Part shown: one piece after another, positions 1 through 9,818 of the stretch
How the letters are laid out: every line of letters starts with the position of its first letter
Position numbering within the stretch: the first letter of the stretch is position 1
Position numbers and translations under genes: made by a program
Notes under the pieces: model-generated
What the model was told of the DNA's origin: nothing
What the model saw: the letters and a program-made list of their open reading frames with translations, nothing else
The model's database searches: none
NCBI GenBank assembly: GCA_937907715.1
Contig: CALERM010000135.1
Coordinates: 1 to 24,459 of the forward strand
Origin: an uncultured Clostridia bacterium
GTDB lineage: Bacteria; Bacillota; Clostridia; Oscillospirales; Oscillospiraceae
Direction: 5' to 3'
DNA: 24,459 nucleotides

Positions 1-33
1 TGGATGCCGTTTGTTCGGTATGCCCTTTGGCAT
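1..33 (-). CDS. IS3-family transposase OrfA, first 11 codons (partial)
   Basis: The start ATG at 33-31 is followed by codons giving MPKGIPNKRHP, the N-terminus typical of helix-turn-helix OrfA proteins of IS3-family elements in Clostridia, which usually continue with a YTPEFK-like segment. A Shine-Dalgarno GGGGTG (41-46 on the minus strand) sits 7 nt upstream. An in-frame ATG at 48 lacks its own ribosome site, so 33 is preferred. OrfA normally binds the terminal repeats and is joined to the OrfB integrase by programmed -1 frameshifting; neither part is visible here. The identification rests on 11 residues plus the adjoining terminal repeat. Confidence 0.7.
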   Translation of the reverse strand, partial: MPKGIPNKRHP

Positions 34-52
34 AGTTATGCACCCCATTTCT

Positions 53-216
53 TAGGGTGTATCTGAAAACTCCCAATGTGACCGGCGGCGAGGAATTTTT
101 GCGCTGAGCGAGACATTTTTTCGCAGGAATACTGACGTATTTCAAGGAAAAATGGCGCGGTGCAGCGTGAAAAGACCCGCTGTCCGGGTGCGTTGGGGGT
201 TTTCAGATACACCCTA
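53..216. mobile_element. MITE-like element with 24-bp terminal inverted repeats, flanked by TA
   Basis: The arms 53-76 and 193-216 are inverted repeats matching at 23 of 24 positions (TAGGGTGTATCTGAAAAC core). The outermost TA on each side (53-54 and 215-216) fits a TA target duplication, giving a 160-bp element at 55-214. TA duplication is known for IS630/Tc1-mariner elements, so mobilisation by such a transposase is a guess. There is no credible coding frame: the 70-codon frame spanning 36-248 runs across both element and leader. It is inserted in the leader of the IS3 element, a transposon within a transposon. Confidence 0.75.
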
Positions 217-238
217 GTATCAAGTATTTTACCATACT

Positions 239-263
239 TGTCTAACAAATGGGGTGCTGTTCA
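239..263 (-). repeat. IS3 terminal inverted repeat with internal partner copy at 40-50
   Basis: The minus-strand end contains GCACCCCATTT (247-257), perfectly complementary to AAATGGGGTGC formed by 40-50. The internal arm contains the OrfA Shine-Dalgarno GGGGTG. A smaller hairpin, CAAGTAT-TTTACC-ATACTTG, lies at 221-240. If the MITE and one TA are removed, these join into one imperfect palindrome of about 24 bp per arm. Confidence 0.65.
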
Positions 264-286
264 CTTCGCAGGCGGCTGTGTTTTTC

Positions 287-973
287 CTATAATTCGTTCG
301 GGAACAGCTTTTCGATTGCAGCCTCTGCTGCCGCCTGCTCGGCGCGCTTTTTGCTGCTGCCGGTTCCCTGACCGACGGGGCTGCCGTTGAGAAGGACCTC
401 GACGGTGAAGTGCTTGTCGTGGTCCGGACCGGACTGCCCGATCAGCTTGTAGTGCAGAACCTGATCCTTTTTCCGCTGGACCAGCTCCTGCAGCGCCGTC
501 TTATAGTCGAAGTTCCGCGGGCGCCCCACCGGAATATCGCTCAGAATCAGCCGATCGATAATTCCCTTCGCCGCCTCGAAGCCGCCGTCCATATAGCTTG
601 CGGCAATGACGGACTCCATCGCATCCGAGACAATCGAGTCGCGCTTTCTGCCGCCGCCGTGTTCCTCGCCGTGACCGAGCAGCAGAAAATCACCCAGATG
701 AATCGTACCTGCCGCCTTGGCGAGGTTCGTCTCGCAGACCAGATCCGCGCGGATCCTAGTCAGCTCTCCCTCCGGCTTTTCGGGGAAGCGCCTGTAGAGA
801 TAATCCGCAACGACAAAGCCCAGAATCGAGTCGCCCAAAAACTCCAGCCGCTCGTTATCCGGCAATCCGCGCTCGCGGTTTTCATTGGCATATGAGCTGT
901 GCGTCAGCGCGTTTTCCAGCAGCTTTCTGTTCTGAAAAATATATCCCAGACCCTCTTCAAGATTTCTGTACAT
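287..973 (-). CDS. rnc: Ribonuclease III
   Basis: Cytoplasmic double-strand-specific endoribonuclease that processes rRNA precursors and other RNA duplexes. The 228-residue protein has the normal length. The RNase III signature NERLEFLGDS is at 40-49; by alignment with the E. coli enzyme the catalytic acids are Glu44, Asp48, Asp117 and Glu120, all present. A dsRNA-binding domain follows from about 155 to the end, with the terminal basic helix GSSKKRAEQAAAEAA. The ATG overlaps the end of plsX by 17 bp and has a GAAGGAG site within plsX, so the two are translationally linked. plsX-rnc is a classic Firmicutes pair, usually followed by smc, which would lie beyond the left edge past the IS element. 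No terminator was found before the IS3 end. Confidence 0.97.
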   Translation of the reverse strand: MYRNLEEGLGYIFQNRKLLENALTHSSYANENRERGLPDNERLEFLGDSILGFVVADYLYRRFPEKPEGELTRIRADLVCETNLAKAAGTIHLGDFLLLGHGEEHGGGRKRDSIVSDAMESVIAASYMDGGFEAAKGIIDRLILSDIPVGRPRNFDYKTALQELVQRKKDQVLHYKLIGQSGPDHDKHFTVEVLLNGSPVGQGTGSSKKRAEQAAAEAAIEKLFPNEL

Positions 974-2000
974 GCTCCAACTCCTTCGGAACCATCATCT
1001 GTTCCACATTCGCGCGGATATCGTCGGTAAAGCCGCTCGAAACTGCCTGCGCCGCCTGCCGGATGGCGCTGTGAATCGCAAGCGCGTCCGACGAGCCGTG
1101 CGCCTTGATCACCGGCTTTGTCAGCCCGATCAGCACCGTGCCGCCCGCCTGCCGGTAGTCCAGCCTGCTTTTGAACTCCCGGATACCCGACATGCACATT
1201 GCGGCGGCGAGCTTCGTGAAGATGTTCTTTTGGAACAGATCCTTCAGCATGCCCGACATGAACAGCGCCGTTCCTTCAATGCCCTTGAGAAGGACATTGC
1301 CGGAAAAACCGTCGGACACAACCACGTCCGCCTCGCCCAGCGGCACACCGCGCGCTTCAATATTTCCGATAAAGTTTACATAACCAGCGTCTCCTGCCTT
1401 TTGCAGCAGCACATAGGCATCTTTTTGCAGCTGCGTGCCCTTCGAGTCCTCTGCGCCGATGTTCAAAAGCGCAACGCGCGGATTCGAAAGCCCCAGCATT
1501 TTCTTCGCGTAATAAGACCCCATGAACGCAAATTGCAGCAGAAATTCCGGCGTACACTCCGCCGTCGCGCCGCAGTCGATCAGCACCGCGCCGCCCGTTT
1601 TGGTCGGCAGAACCGGACCCATTGCCGCGCGGCGCACGCCCTTGATGCGCTTGACAATCAGCGTCGCCGCTGTCAGCAGCGCGCCCGTGGAGCCTGCGCA
1701 GACGAACGCATCTCCCCCGCCGTCTTTGAGCATTTGAAGTCCGACGAGCATTGAGGAATTTTTCCGCGTCCTGATCACTGCCGCCGGGTCGTCGTGCATA
1801 TCGACCACATCGTCGGCGTTTGCAATCTCCACGCCTGCCGGAAGCGTCTCGATGCCGTGGTTCTTCAGGCACTGTAAAATAGCCTCGCCGCGCCCGACCA
1901 GCACAACGTCCAGCTTCTCTTCCTTCGCCGCCTCAATCGCACCCAGCGCGATCGCGTCGGGGGCATTGTCGCCGCCCATGACGTCTACAATAATCCGCAT
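957..2000 (-). CDS. plsX: Phosphate acyltransferase PlsX
   Basis: Converts acyl-ACP and phosphate to acyl-phosphate, the acyl donor for PlsY at the start of phospholipid synthesis; a peripheral membrane enzyme. The 347-residue protein begins MRIIVDVMGGDNAP, the family's N-terminal signature. Further family blocks are CAGSTGALL (about 101-109), LPTKTGG, and DVVVSDGFSGNVLLK in the second half. The usual SAGNTGA block reads CAGSTGA here, a mild variation. ATG at 2000 is preceded by GGAGGAG at a normal distance. The gap to trmFO upstream is 17 bp, and it overlaps rnc downstream. Often plsX follows rpmF or fapR; here it follows trmFO instead. Confidence 0.97.
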   Translation of the reverse strand: MRIIVDVMGGDNAPDAIALGAIEAAKEEKLDVVLVGRGEAILQCLKNHGIETLPAGVEIANADDVVDMHDDPAAVIRTRKNSSMLVGLQMLKDGGGDAFVCAGSTGALLTAATLIVKRIKGVRRAAMGPVLPTKTGGAVLIDCGATAECTPEFLLQFAFMGSYYAKKMLGLSNPRVALLNIGAEDSKGTQLQKDAYVLLQKAGDAGYVNFIGNIEARGVPLGEADVVVSDGFSGNVLLKGIEGTALFMSGMLKDLFQKNIFTKLAAAMCMSGIREFKSRLDYRQAGGTVLIGLTKPVIKAHGSSDALAIHSAIRQAAQAVSSGFTDDIRANVEQMMVPKELEHVQKS

Positions 2001-2017
2001 CCGGTCTCCTCCTTCGG

Positions 2018-3321
<1,304 letters not shown>

Positions 3322-3325
<4 letters not shown>

Positions 3326-5715
3326 GTCGCGTCTTCCTTCTTCTTCCGGCGCGATGCGCTCTTTTTGGGCGCTTCGCCTGCGTCGTCTGATTCTGGCTTC
3401 TTCGCCGTTTTTGCAGCCGTCTTTTTGGCGGCTGCCGGTTTTTTCGCGGCGGCTGTTTTCTTTGCGGCGGATTTCTTCGCAGCAGTCTTTTTTGCCGCAG
3501 GCTTTTTCTCCGCCTTCGGTGCTTCTGCTTCAGCCGCTGCCGCAGGCTCGGGCGGAAGATTTGCCTCGTCCGCTGCCGACTCTGTAGTTTCCGCAGCGGC
3601 GGGCTTTTTGCGGTAGCCGCGCTTATCCTCGGGGAGGAAGTTTTTGCAGTCGGGATTGATACAGAAGGGCTTCATCGCGCCTCTGCCGGAGCGCTTGAAC
3701 ATGGTCTGTCCGCATTCCGGGCAGTCATGCTCGGTCGGAACATCCCACGTCATAAAGCCGCACTCCGCGCCCCGTTCGCAGGCGTAATAGGCATAGCCGC
3801 GCTTGCTCTTGCGCTTTAAGATTGTGCTGCCGCAGCGCGGGCATCTGCCCGGCATGCGCTCGACGATGGGCTTTGTAAATTTGCAATCCGGATAACCCGG
3901 ACAGGCGAGGAATTTTCCGAATCTGCCGGATTTGACGACCAGATTGCGCCCGCAAAGGTCGCACTTTTCCTCTGTCACCTCGTCGGGGACCTTGAGTCTC
4001 GTGTCCTTGAGCGCTTCTTCGGCTTCCTCCATCTCCTGATGGAAGCCCTTGTAGAACTCCTCGAGCACACGCTTCCAGTAAATCTTACCCTCTTCGACCT
4101 CGTCGAGCTCGGCTTCCATACCGGCAGTGAACTCAACGTTGATGATATTCTGGAAATGCTCCATCATCAGCCCGTTCACCACCTCGCCGAGCGGCGTGGG
4201 AGACAGGCGCTTTTCAATCTTCTGGACGTACTCGCGGTCCTGTATGGTCGAGACAATCGTCGCATACGTCGACGGACGCCCCACGCCCTTTTCCTCCATC
4301 GCCCGAACCAGCGTCGCTTCGGTGTAGCGCGCGGGCGGCTGGGTGAAGTGCTGCTGCGGGTCGGTTGCAAGAAGCGTCAAAGCCTCTCCCTCGGAAAGAT
4401 CTGGAAGTGGAGAGCCGATTGCCTCCTGCTCGTCATCCTTCCCCTCTTCGTAAATCGCGGTAAAGCCCGCGAAGGCGACCGACTGGTGCGTCGCCCGGAA
4501 GACCTGATTTTCGCAGGTCGCTTCGATCGCGGTCACATCGTAGACGGCGTTTTCCATCTGCGAGGCGATAAACCGGTTCCAGATCAGCTTGTAAAGCCGG
4601 TACTGATCCCTCGTCAGATCCTGCTCGACCAGCTCCGGATAGAGCGTGACGTTGCTCGGGCGGATTGCCTCGTGTCCGTCCTGTGCGTTTGCCTTGGGCT
4701 TGTAGCGCCGGGGCTGACCGGGATAGTATTTTTCGCCATAGCGGCTGCGGATCACCTCTCCCGCGGCGGCGAGGGCTTCTTCGGAAATACGAAGCGAGTC
4801 CGTTCTCATATAAGTAATGAGACCCACGGAGCCTTCTTCTCGCAGCTCGACGCCTTCATAAAGCTGCTGGGCAAGCATCATCGTGCGCTTCGGCGTCAGA
4901 TTCAGCTTTCTCGACGCCTCCTGCTGTAAGCTTGAGGTGATGAACGGCGGCGCGGGATTTTTCCGGCGCTGGGTCTTCTTGACGCTGCCGACGGTAAAGG
5001 ATTTTCCCGCAATCTGCGAGAGAACCTTGTCCACATCCTCGCGGCTGCCGAGATCGTTTTTTTTCGGATCTCCGTAATAGCGCGCGGTAAAGCCGCCGGG
5101 CTTTCCCACACGGTCGAGCTGCGCGTCAATGGTCCAGTATTCCTGCGGCGTAAAGGCGCGGATTTCGTTTTCACGATCGACGACCATGCGCGTTGCGACC
5201 GACTGCACACGACCGGCAGAAAGACCGCGCCGGATTTTTTTCCAAAGCAGCGGGCTGAGCTGATAGCCGACGATGCGGTCGAGCACGCGCCGCGCCTGCT
5301 GCGCATCGACCAGATTCTGATCGATGGCTCTGGGTGCGGCGATTGCCTTGCGCACGACGTCCTTTGTAATTTCGTTGAATGTGACGCGGTAGGTCTTATC
5401 GTCCGGAATGTCCAGCAGATATTTCAGGTGCCACGAGATTGCCTCTCCCTCGCGGTCCGGGTCAGTTGCGAGAAAGACGTTCGCGCTCTTTGCTGCGGCG
5501 GACTGCAAATCCTTGATGATAGCTTCTTTTCCCTTGATGGGATAGTATTCCGGCTCAAAGTCGTGTTCAATGTCCACGCTCATGGTGCTCTTGCGCAGAT
5601 CGCGCAGATGCCCCATGCTCGCCTTGACCTGATACTCCGGTCCCAGATATTTTCCGATTGTCTTTGCCTTCGACGGCGACTCGACAATCACGAGGTTGGT
5701 TTTTGCGTTCGGCAT
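3322..5715 (-). CDS. topA: DNA topoisomerase I with long Lys/Ala-rich C-terminal tail
   Basis: Type IA topoisomerase that relaxes negative supercoils. The start is placed at ATG 5715, giving MPNAKTNLVIVESPSKAK, because GGAGG (5721-5725) lies 5 nt upstream; the frame also opens at a TTG at 5727, which would overlap that ribosome site. On the 797-residue protein the TOPRIM domain carries Glu12 and the DPDREGE block near 85-91. The active-site tyrosine is about 302 (GLITYMRTDSLR). Three Cys4 zinc-ribbon repeats follow (CDLCGRN..., CPRCGST..., CPECGQT...). The last 95 or so residues are low complexity, with an acidic/Ala part and then repeated AAKK units ending in a basic cluster. It lies 15 bp after dprA and overlaps trmFO by 4 bp. 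Confidence 0.97.
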
Positions 5716-5730
5716 GCGTGCCTCCAATAG

Positions 5731-6981
5731 TTATTCTTTCTCCGCCAGACAGAAGCGCTTGCCCGGATTTTCGCGGACATAGCCCTTGATCTGCAGCAGC
5801 GTCAGCGCTGCGGTGATGCGCGCGGCAGGAACGCCGCTGGCGGCGATGATCTGATCGATATGCTTTTCTCCGTCTGTCAGCTGCGTGACAGCAGCTTTCT
5901 CATCGGGAGATAACGAATCCAAAATTTCCTGTACGTCAATATAAGCCCTGTTTTCCCACTTGTCAATGACTTTTGTGTCGGAAACGTTGGCAGGCGGCGC
6001 TTTTTTCTCCGGCTTTTTCGCGCGCGGCGGGAGCTTTTCGCCCGTCCGGACCGCCTTTTTCTGCTGTGCAGGCGTCAACTGCATGGGAATTGCCTTCGGC
6101 TGATGGCAGACAAGATCCGGGTACAGATGGACGTATTCCTTCATGATATCCCAGCCGTCTTCAACCACAATCGCGCCCTCACGCAGAAGCTGGATATTGC
6201 CCTCGCACGTCGCCGTACCGACATTTCCGGGCACGGTGAAAACATCTCTTCCCTGCTCTAAGGCGCGGTTTGCCGTAATCAGTGCGCCCGAGCGCTTCGG
6301 CGCTTCCACGACCACAACGCCGAGGGAAAGCGCGCTGATAATCCGGTTGCGCACCGGGAAATGCGAGCCGAGCGCCGGTGTCTGCGGCGGGAATTCACTG
6401 ACAAGGCAGCCATGGAACGCGATATCCTCAAAGAGCGTCCGGTTGCTCGCCGGATAGACCACATCCACGCCGCAGCCAAGCACCGCAATCACCGGACGGT
6501 TCGCGCTCAGCGCACCTGTCAGGCACATCGTATCAATGCCCTCCGCGCCACCGGAAACGACCACGCCGCCGCACTTTGCCACCTGATAGCCCAGACGCTT
6601 TGCCTGCATGAGACCGTAGGCAGATGCCTTTCTCGTGCCGACCATGGCGATGACGGGCAAGGTGTCGATTGCCGGAAAGACGCCCTTGTAATAAAGCACG
6701 ATGGGCGGATTATCAATCGAGCGCAGGCGCGCCGGATACTGCGCGTCCTGAATGGTCATGACGTGGATATTTTTCTGATAGCACTGCTGCAAAATGATCT
6801 CTGCGCCGGTGAGCGACTTATCCAGAAGACTCGGTGAAACCGGCGCATCCGAACCGCTTTTCAGCGCCTCCTCGTCCGCGTGATAGATTGCCACGGCAGA
6901 GCCGAAGCGAGAAAGCAGCGCAATTACCTGCGCGCTGGAAACGTTCTGTCTTGTGCTGAGCCAGATCCAGTACTTGAGCAT
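5731..6981 (-). CDS. dprA: DNA-processing protein DprA
   Basis: Single-strand DNA-binding protein that loads RecA during natural transformation; also widely kept in non-competent bacteria. The Rossmann-like core has GTRKASAYG, SGGAEGIDTM, VLGCGVDVVYP, SEFPPQTPALGSHFPVRNRIISAL and SGALITANRALEQGRDVFTVPG, all hallmarks of the family. A charged linker rich in Lys and Pro (about 305-340) leads to a C-terminal winged-helix domain (about 350-416, ending near GKRFCLAEKE). Length 416 is at the long end but normal for Clostridia. ATG at 6981 has GGAGG 7 nt upstream; only 4 nt separate it from the methyltransferase stop. dprA-topA order is conserved in Firmicutes. Confidence 0.96.
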   Translation of the reverse strand: MLKYWIWLSTRQNVSSAQVIALLSRFGSAVAIYHADEEALKSGSDAPVSPSLLDKSLTGAEIILQQCYQKNIHVMTIQDAQYPARLRSIDNPPIVLYYKGVFPAIDTLPVIAMVGTRKASAYGLMQAKRLGYQVAKCGGVVVSGGAEGIDTMCLTGALSANRPVIAVLGCGVDVVYPASNRTLFEDIAFHGCLVSEFPPQTPALGSHFPVRNRIISALSLGVVVVEAPKRSGALITANRALEQGRDVFTVPGNVGTATCEGNIQLLREGAIVVEDGWDIMKEYVHLYPDLVCHQPKAIPMQLTPAQQKKAVRTGEKLPPRAKKPEKKAPPANVSDTKVIDKWENRAYIDVQEILDSLSPDEKAAVTQLTDGEKHIDQIIAASGVPAARITAALTLLQIKGYVRENPGKRFCLAEKE

Positions 6982-6985
6982 CCGT

Positions 6986-7753
6986 CTATCCTCCGTATTC
7001 TCCGTTTTTCATCTGCCACATAACGATTGCCGCCGCAATTGCCGCATTTAACGATTCACAGTGCGGCTGCATGGGAATGATAACGCTTTGTGCCGCAGCC
7101 TCCAGTAGCGACTGCCGGACGCCCTGTCCCTCGCTGCCGATGACGGCGACGGCGTTCTCGAAATCGGCGCTGCGGATATCGATCGCAAGGTCATTGAGCG
7201 CCGTAGCAGTTAACATAAGTCCCTTTTCCGCGCACTGCGCCAGCACCTCCGACTCGGTGATCGTTGGAATATCCATACGGAACACTGCGCCCATCGATGC
7301 GCGCACGGTCTTGAAGCTGTAGGGATCGGCGCAGCCATCGAGAAGCGCAACCGGGACACCAAGCGCATCCGCGGTCCGAAGCATGGTTCCGAGGTTTCCG
7401 GGGTCCTGAATGCCGTCGAGCAGCAGCGTTCCGGCGGTCAGGTCCGCCTGTCTCTTTTCCGGCAGGGCGCACAGGAAGATTACACCCTGCGGCGTGTCGA
7501 CGGTTGAGATACTCTTGAGCACATCCTCCGGGACCGTGACGACGCGCACCTGCTCCGGAAGTTTACATAACTTTAAATCCTCGCGGCAGACGACTGTGTG
7601 AAGCCCCGGATACCAGTTTGCCGCTTCCTCTAAAAGCTTTGTCCCTTCGGCGACAAATTCGTCGGACGCTTTGCGGTAGCTTCTCGAATTCTGAAGCTTT
7701 CGGATGTGGACCAGCAGAGGATTCTGCCGGCTTGTGATATGCTCCTGCCTCAT
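6986..7753 (-). CDS. TrmH/SpoU-family RNA 2'-O-methyltransferase
   Basis: SAM-dependent SPOUT-fold enzyme that methylates a ribose in rRNA or tRNA. The N-terminal part (MRQEHITSRQNPLLVHIRKL...) is the substrate-binding domain of the TsnR/RlmB/YsgA type, with FVAEGTKLLEEA typical of it. The catalytic knot has motif 1 DPGNLGTMLRTADALG (about 117-132), motif 2 AVIGSEGQGV (about 203-212) and motif 3 IIPMQPHCESLNAAIAAA (about 225-242). Exact target not deducible; YsgA-like is the closest description, so no symbol is given. Its ATG overlaps the trkA stop by 4 bp and its stop is 4 bp before dprA, so it belongs to the same operon. Confidence 0.93.
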   Translation of the reverse strand: MRQEHITSRQNPLLVHIRKLQNSRSYRKASDEFVAEGTKLLEEAANWYPGLHTVVCREDLKLCKLPEQVRVVTVPEDVLKSISTVDTPQGVIFLCALPEKRQADLTAGTLLLDGIQDPGNLGTMLRTADALGVPVALLDGCADPYSFKTVRASMGAVFRMDIPTITESEVLAQCAEKGLMLTATALNDLAIDIRSADFENAVAVIGSEGQGVRQSLLEAAAQSVIIPMQPHCESLNAAIAAAIVMWQMKNGEYGG

Positions 7754-8397
7754 GCGCGCAGCTTTGCCAGCTTGTCATTGGTTCCGAGAACGACAAGCAC
7801 GGTGTTTTCCTTCAGCGCAAAATCCGCACCCGGAGCAACGTCAATTTTCCCGTCGTGGCGGATGGCGATGATGTTGACGCCGTACTTTGCGCGGATATTG
7901 AGCTCACGCAGCGTCTTTCCGAACCAGCTTTCGGGCGTCGGAATTTCGGCAATGCCGCAATCCTTCGACAGCTCAATGAAATCCAGAATGCTTGAGGACG
8001 TGATTGCCTGCGCCAGCTTGACGCCGGTCTCGCGCTCGGGAATCACAACGCGGTCCGCGCCGACCTTCTCCAGCGCCTTCTTGCGCAGCTCGTCGGTTGC
8101 CTTGCAGATCACCTGCGGCACGCCGAGGTCCTTGAGATTGAGCGTTGCGATGATGCACGTGGCCAAATCTGAACCGATGGCGACGACTGCGCAGTCGCAG
8201 CTTCTCGCGCCGAGCGAACGAAGCACCTCTTCGTCGCGCGCGTCGGCGACCACCGCGCAGGTAACCCTGGGCTCCATGCGCTGGACCTTGTCGGGATTTG
8301 TGTCGATGACAAGCACCTCGTTTCCCAGCTCATACAGCCGCTCGGCGACGCTGGTGCCGAAGCGCCCCATACCGATCACAACATACGATTTTTTCAT
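7750..8397 (-). CDS. trkA: Trk/Ktr potassium uptake regulatory subunit (RCK domains)
   Basis: Cytoplasmic ring-forming subunit that gates the TrkH/KtrB potassium channel in response to nucleotides. The 215-residue single-unit form (one RCK_N and one RCK_C) resembles KtrA or KtrC rather than the tandem E. coli TrkA. The nucleotide-binding motif GMGRFG is at 9-14, with an acidic end of the second strand at VIDTNPDKV. RCK_C spans about 135-215 (ESWFGKTLRELNIRAKYGVNIIAIRHDGK). RCK_C of related proteins binds c-di-AMP; whether this one does is not visible. AGGAGAGG lies 5 nt before the ATG. It directly follows trkH and overlaps the methyltransferase by 4 bp. Confidence 0.95.
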   Translation of the reverse strand: MKKSYVVIGMGRFGTSVAERLYELGNEVLVIDTNPDKVQRMEPRVTCAVVADARDEEVLRSLGARSCDCAVVAIGSDLATCIIATLNLKDLGVPQVICKATDELRKKALEKVGADRVVIPERETGVKLAQAITSSSILDFIELSKDCGIAEIPTPESWFGKTLRELNIRAKYGVNIIAIRHDGKIDVAPGADFALKENTVLVVLGTNDKLAKLRA

Positions 8398-8419
8398 AGC
8401 AACCTCTCCTATCCGGCGT

Positions 8420-9799
8420 TTAACCGATCATAACCTTAGTTTCCGCATAATGTATGCGCTCGCGGGCGCGATCTCCCATCATAAAGCCGACGCCGATGGT
8501 CATAATGCCGACTCTGCCGAAGAACATAAAGACAATCAGAATGAGCTTGGACGCCGTGCAGAGCGTGCTTGTGATACCGGTAGTCAGTCCTACCGTACAC
8601 AGCGCGGAAATGGTTTCATAAATGGCGTTCAGAAAGCTGCACCGGTCGCACACGGTAAGCACCGCCGCACCGAGCAGCGCCAGACCCAGAACCAGCAGCG
8701 CAACCGAAACGGCGTTCGAGATATCCTGTTGGGAAATGGAGCGCCGGAACACCGTCACCTGCCGCCTGCCGCGCATCGTACTCACGGTGGACAGAACGAC
8801 CAGCCCCATCGTTACGGTCTTGACGCCGCCCGCCGTGGACCCGGACGAGCCGCCCACAAACATAAGGATACTCGATAGCAGCTTGGACGCCTCTGTCAGC
8901 GCGTCCTGATTGAAGCTGGCAAAGCCCGCCGTGCGGAGCGTGACCGACTGGAACAGCGCCGCGAGGAGCTTTCCACCGGTGTCAAGCGAGCCAATGGTGC
9001 CGGGGTTGTTCCATTCGAGCAGCGCAAACAGCGCACCGCCGCCGAAAATCAGCCCCAGTGTGATCAGAATCACAAGTCTTGCATAGACGGAAAGCCTGGA
9101 AAAGCGCCGTTCATGGCGCAGCTCTCCCCAGACTGCAAAGCCGAGGCTTCCGATGACAATCAGCGCCATCAACGTCAGGTTGACCACCGGGTCTGTGACG
9201 TAGCGCGCGATGCTTCCGCCGTAGGAAACATCCGCCAGAACGTCAAAGCCCGCGTTGCAGAATGCGGAAATCGAATGAAATACGCCATACCAGAGTGCCC
9301 TTCCGAAGCCGAATTCGGGAAGAAACCGGAAAAACAGGATCAGCGCGCCCGCACCCTCGACGCAGAAGGTGCCGAGAATTACATTCCGCACATAGCGCAC
9401 CACGCCGCTCACGGAGCTGACGCCGAGTCCCTGCGCCAGCACCATCCGCTGCTTGAGACCGATACGCCGGCGAAGCGCCAGAAAGAAAATTGTTGAGACC
9501 GTCATGAAGCCAAGACCGCCGAGCTGGATCAGAACAAGAATCACGACCTGCCCGAAGGTGCTCCAATACGTGCCGGTGTCCACCTGAATGAGCCCCGTCA
9601 CGCAGGTCGCCGACGTCGCGGTAAAAAGCGCCGTCAAAAAGCTCGTCGGTTCTGCGGACTTTGCACACACCGGAAGACACAGGATTGCGCCTCCCGTCAG
9701 CACCAGCGCCAGAAACACCAGCACCACAATCTGCGGCGGACGCATCCGGCGAAACGGTTTTTGAATCGAGGCGGCAAGCGCCTGCAAATGTTCAGACAA
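8420..9799 (-). CDS. trkH: Trk/Ktr potassium uptake channel subunit
   Basis: Integral membrane K+ translocating subunit of the KtrB/TrkH superfamily. Four pore loops, each with the filter glycine, are visible: TATSATCVTGL, FHSISAFCNAGFD, FQSVTLRTAGFAS and YETISALCTVGLTTG, separated by hydrophobic helices. The size fits a KtrB-like subunit. The start is chosen at TTG 9799 (459 residues, MSEHLQALAAS...) because GGGAGG (9808-9813) lies 8 nt upstream. The frame extends to GTG 9817, but that codon has no ribosome site and lies against a hairpin. It opens the eight-gene run ending in rnc, and trkA follows after 22 bp. A leader of about 40 nt is too short for a ydaO riboswitch. Confidence 0.93.
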   Translation of the reverse strand: MSEHLQALAASIQKPFRRMRPPQIVVLVFLALVLTGGAILCLPVCAKSAEPTSFLTALFTATSATCVTGLIQVDTGTYWSTFGQVVILVLIQLGGLGFMTVSTIFFLALRRRIGLKQRMVLAQGLGVSSVSGVVRYVRNVILGTFCVEGAGALILFFRFLPEFGFGRALWYGVFHSISAFCNAGFDVLADVSYGGSIARYVTDPVVNLTLMALIVIGSLGFAVWGELRHERRFSRLSVYARLVILITLGLIFGGGALFALLEWNNPGTIGSLDTGGKLLAALFQSVTLRTAGFASFNQDALTEASKLLSSILMFVGGSSGSTAGGVKTVTMGLVVLSTVSTMRGRRQVTVFRRSISQQDISNAVSVALLVLGLALLGAAVLTVCDRCSFLNAIYETISALCTVGLTTGITSTLCTASKLILIVFMFFGRVGIMTIGVGFMMGDRARERIHYAETKVMIG

Positions 9800-9818
9800 A
9801 TGAGAAGCCTCCCACACA

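Larger units (their letters stand above)
1..263 (-). mobile_element. IS3-family insertion sequence, 5' end (runs off left edge)
   Basis: Read on the minus strand, the element appears to start at 263 with TGAACAGCACCCC, the 5'-TG and CACCCC look of IS3/IS150-group terminal repeats, followed by TTGTTAGACA. A leader and the start of OrfA (MPKGIPNKR...) follow. It lies 23 bp beyond the rnc stop codon, in the same orientation, with no terminator between. A 160-bp MITE-like element is nested in the leader at 55-214. The exact boundary at 263 is inferred from the TG rule; the other end and target duplication lie outside the window. Whether the copy is intact cannot be judged. Confidence 0.75.

Noticed and set aside
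19..34. Small hairpin TATGCC-CTTT-GGCATA as a terminator
   Set aside because: No T tract on either strand; it lies in the OrfA start region of the IS element.
36..248. 70-codon minus frame (and an opposing plus frame 160-390) across the left end
   Set aside because: It runs through the MITE-like element, its inverted repeats and the IS leader, lacks a proper ribosome site, and resembles nothing functional.
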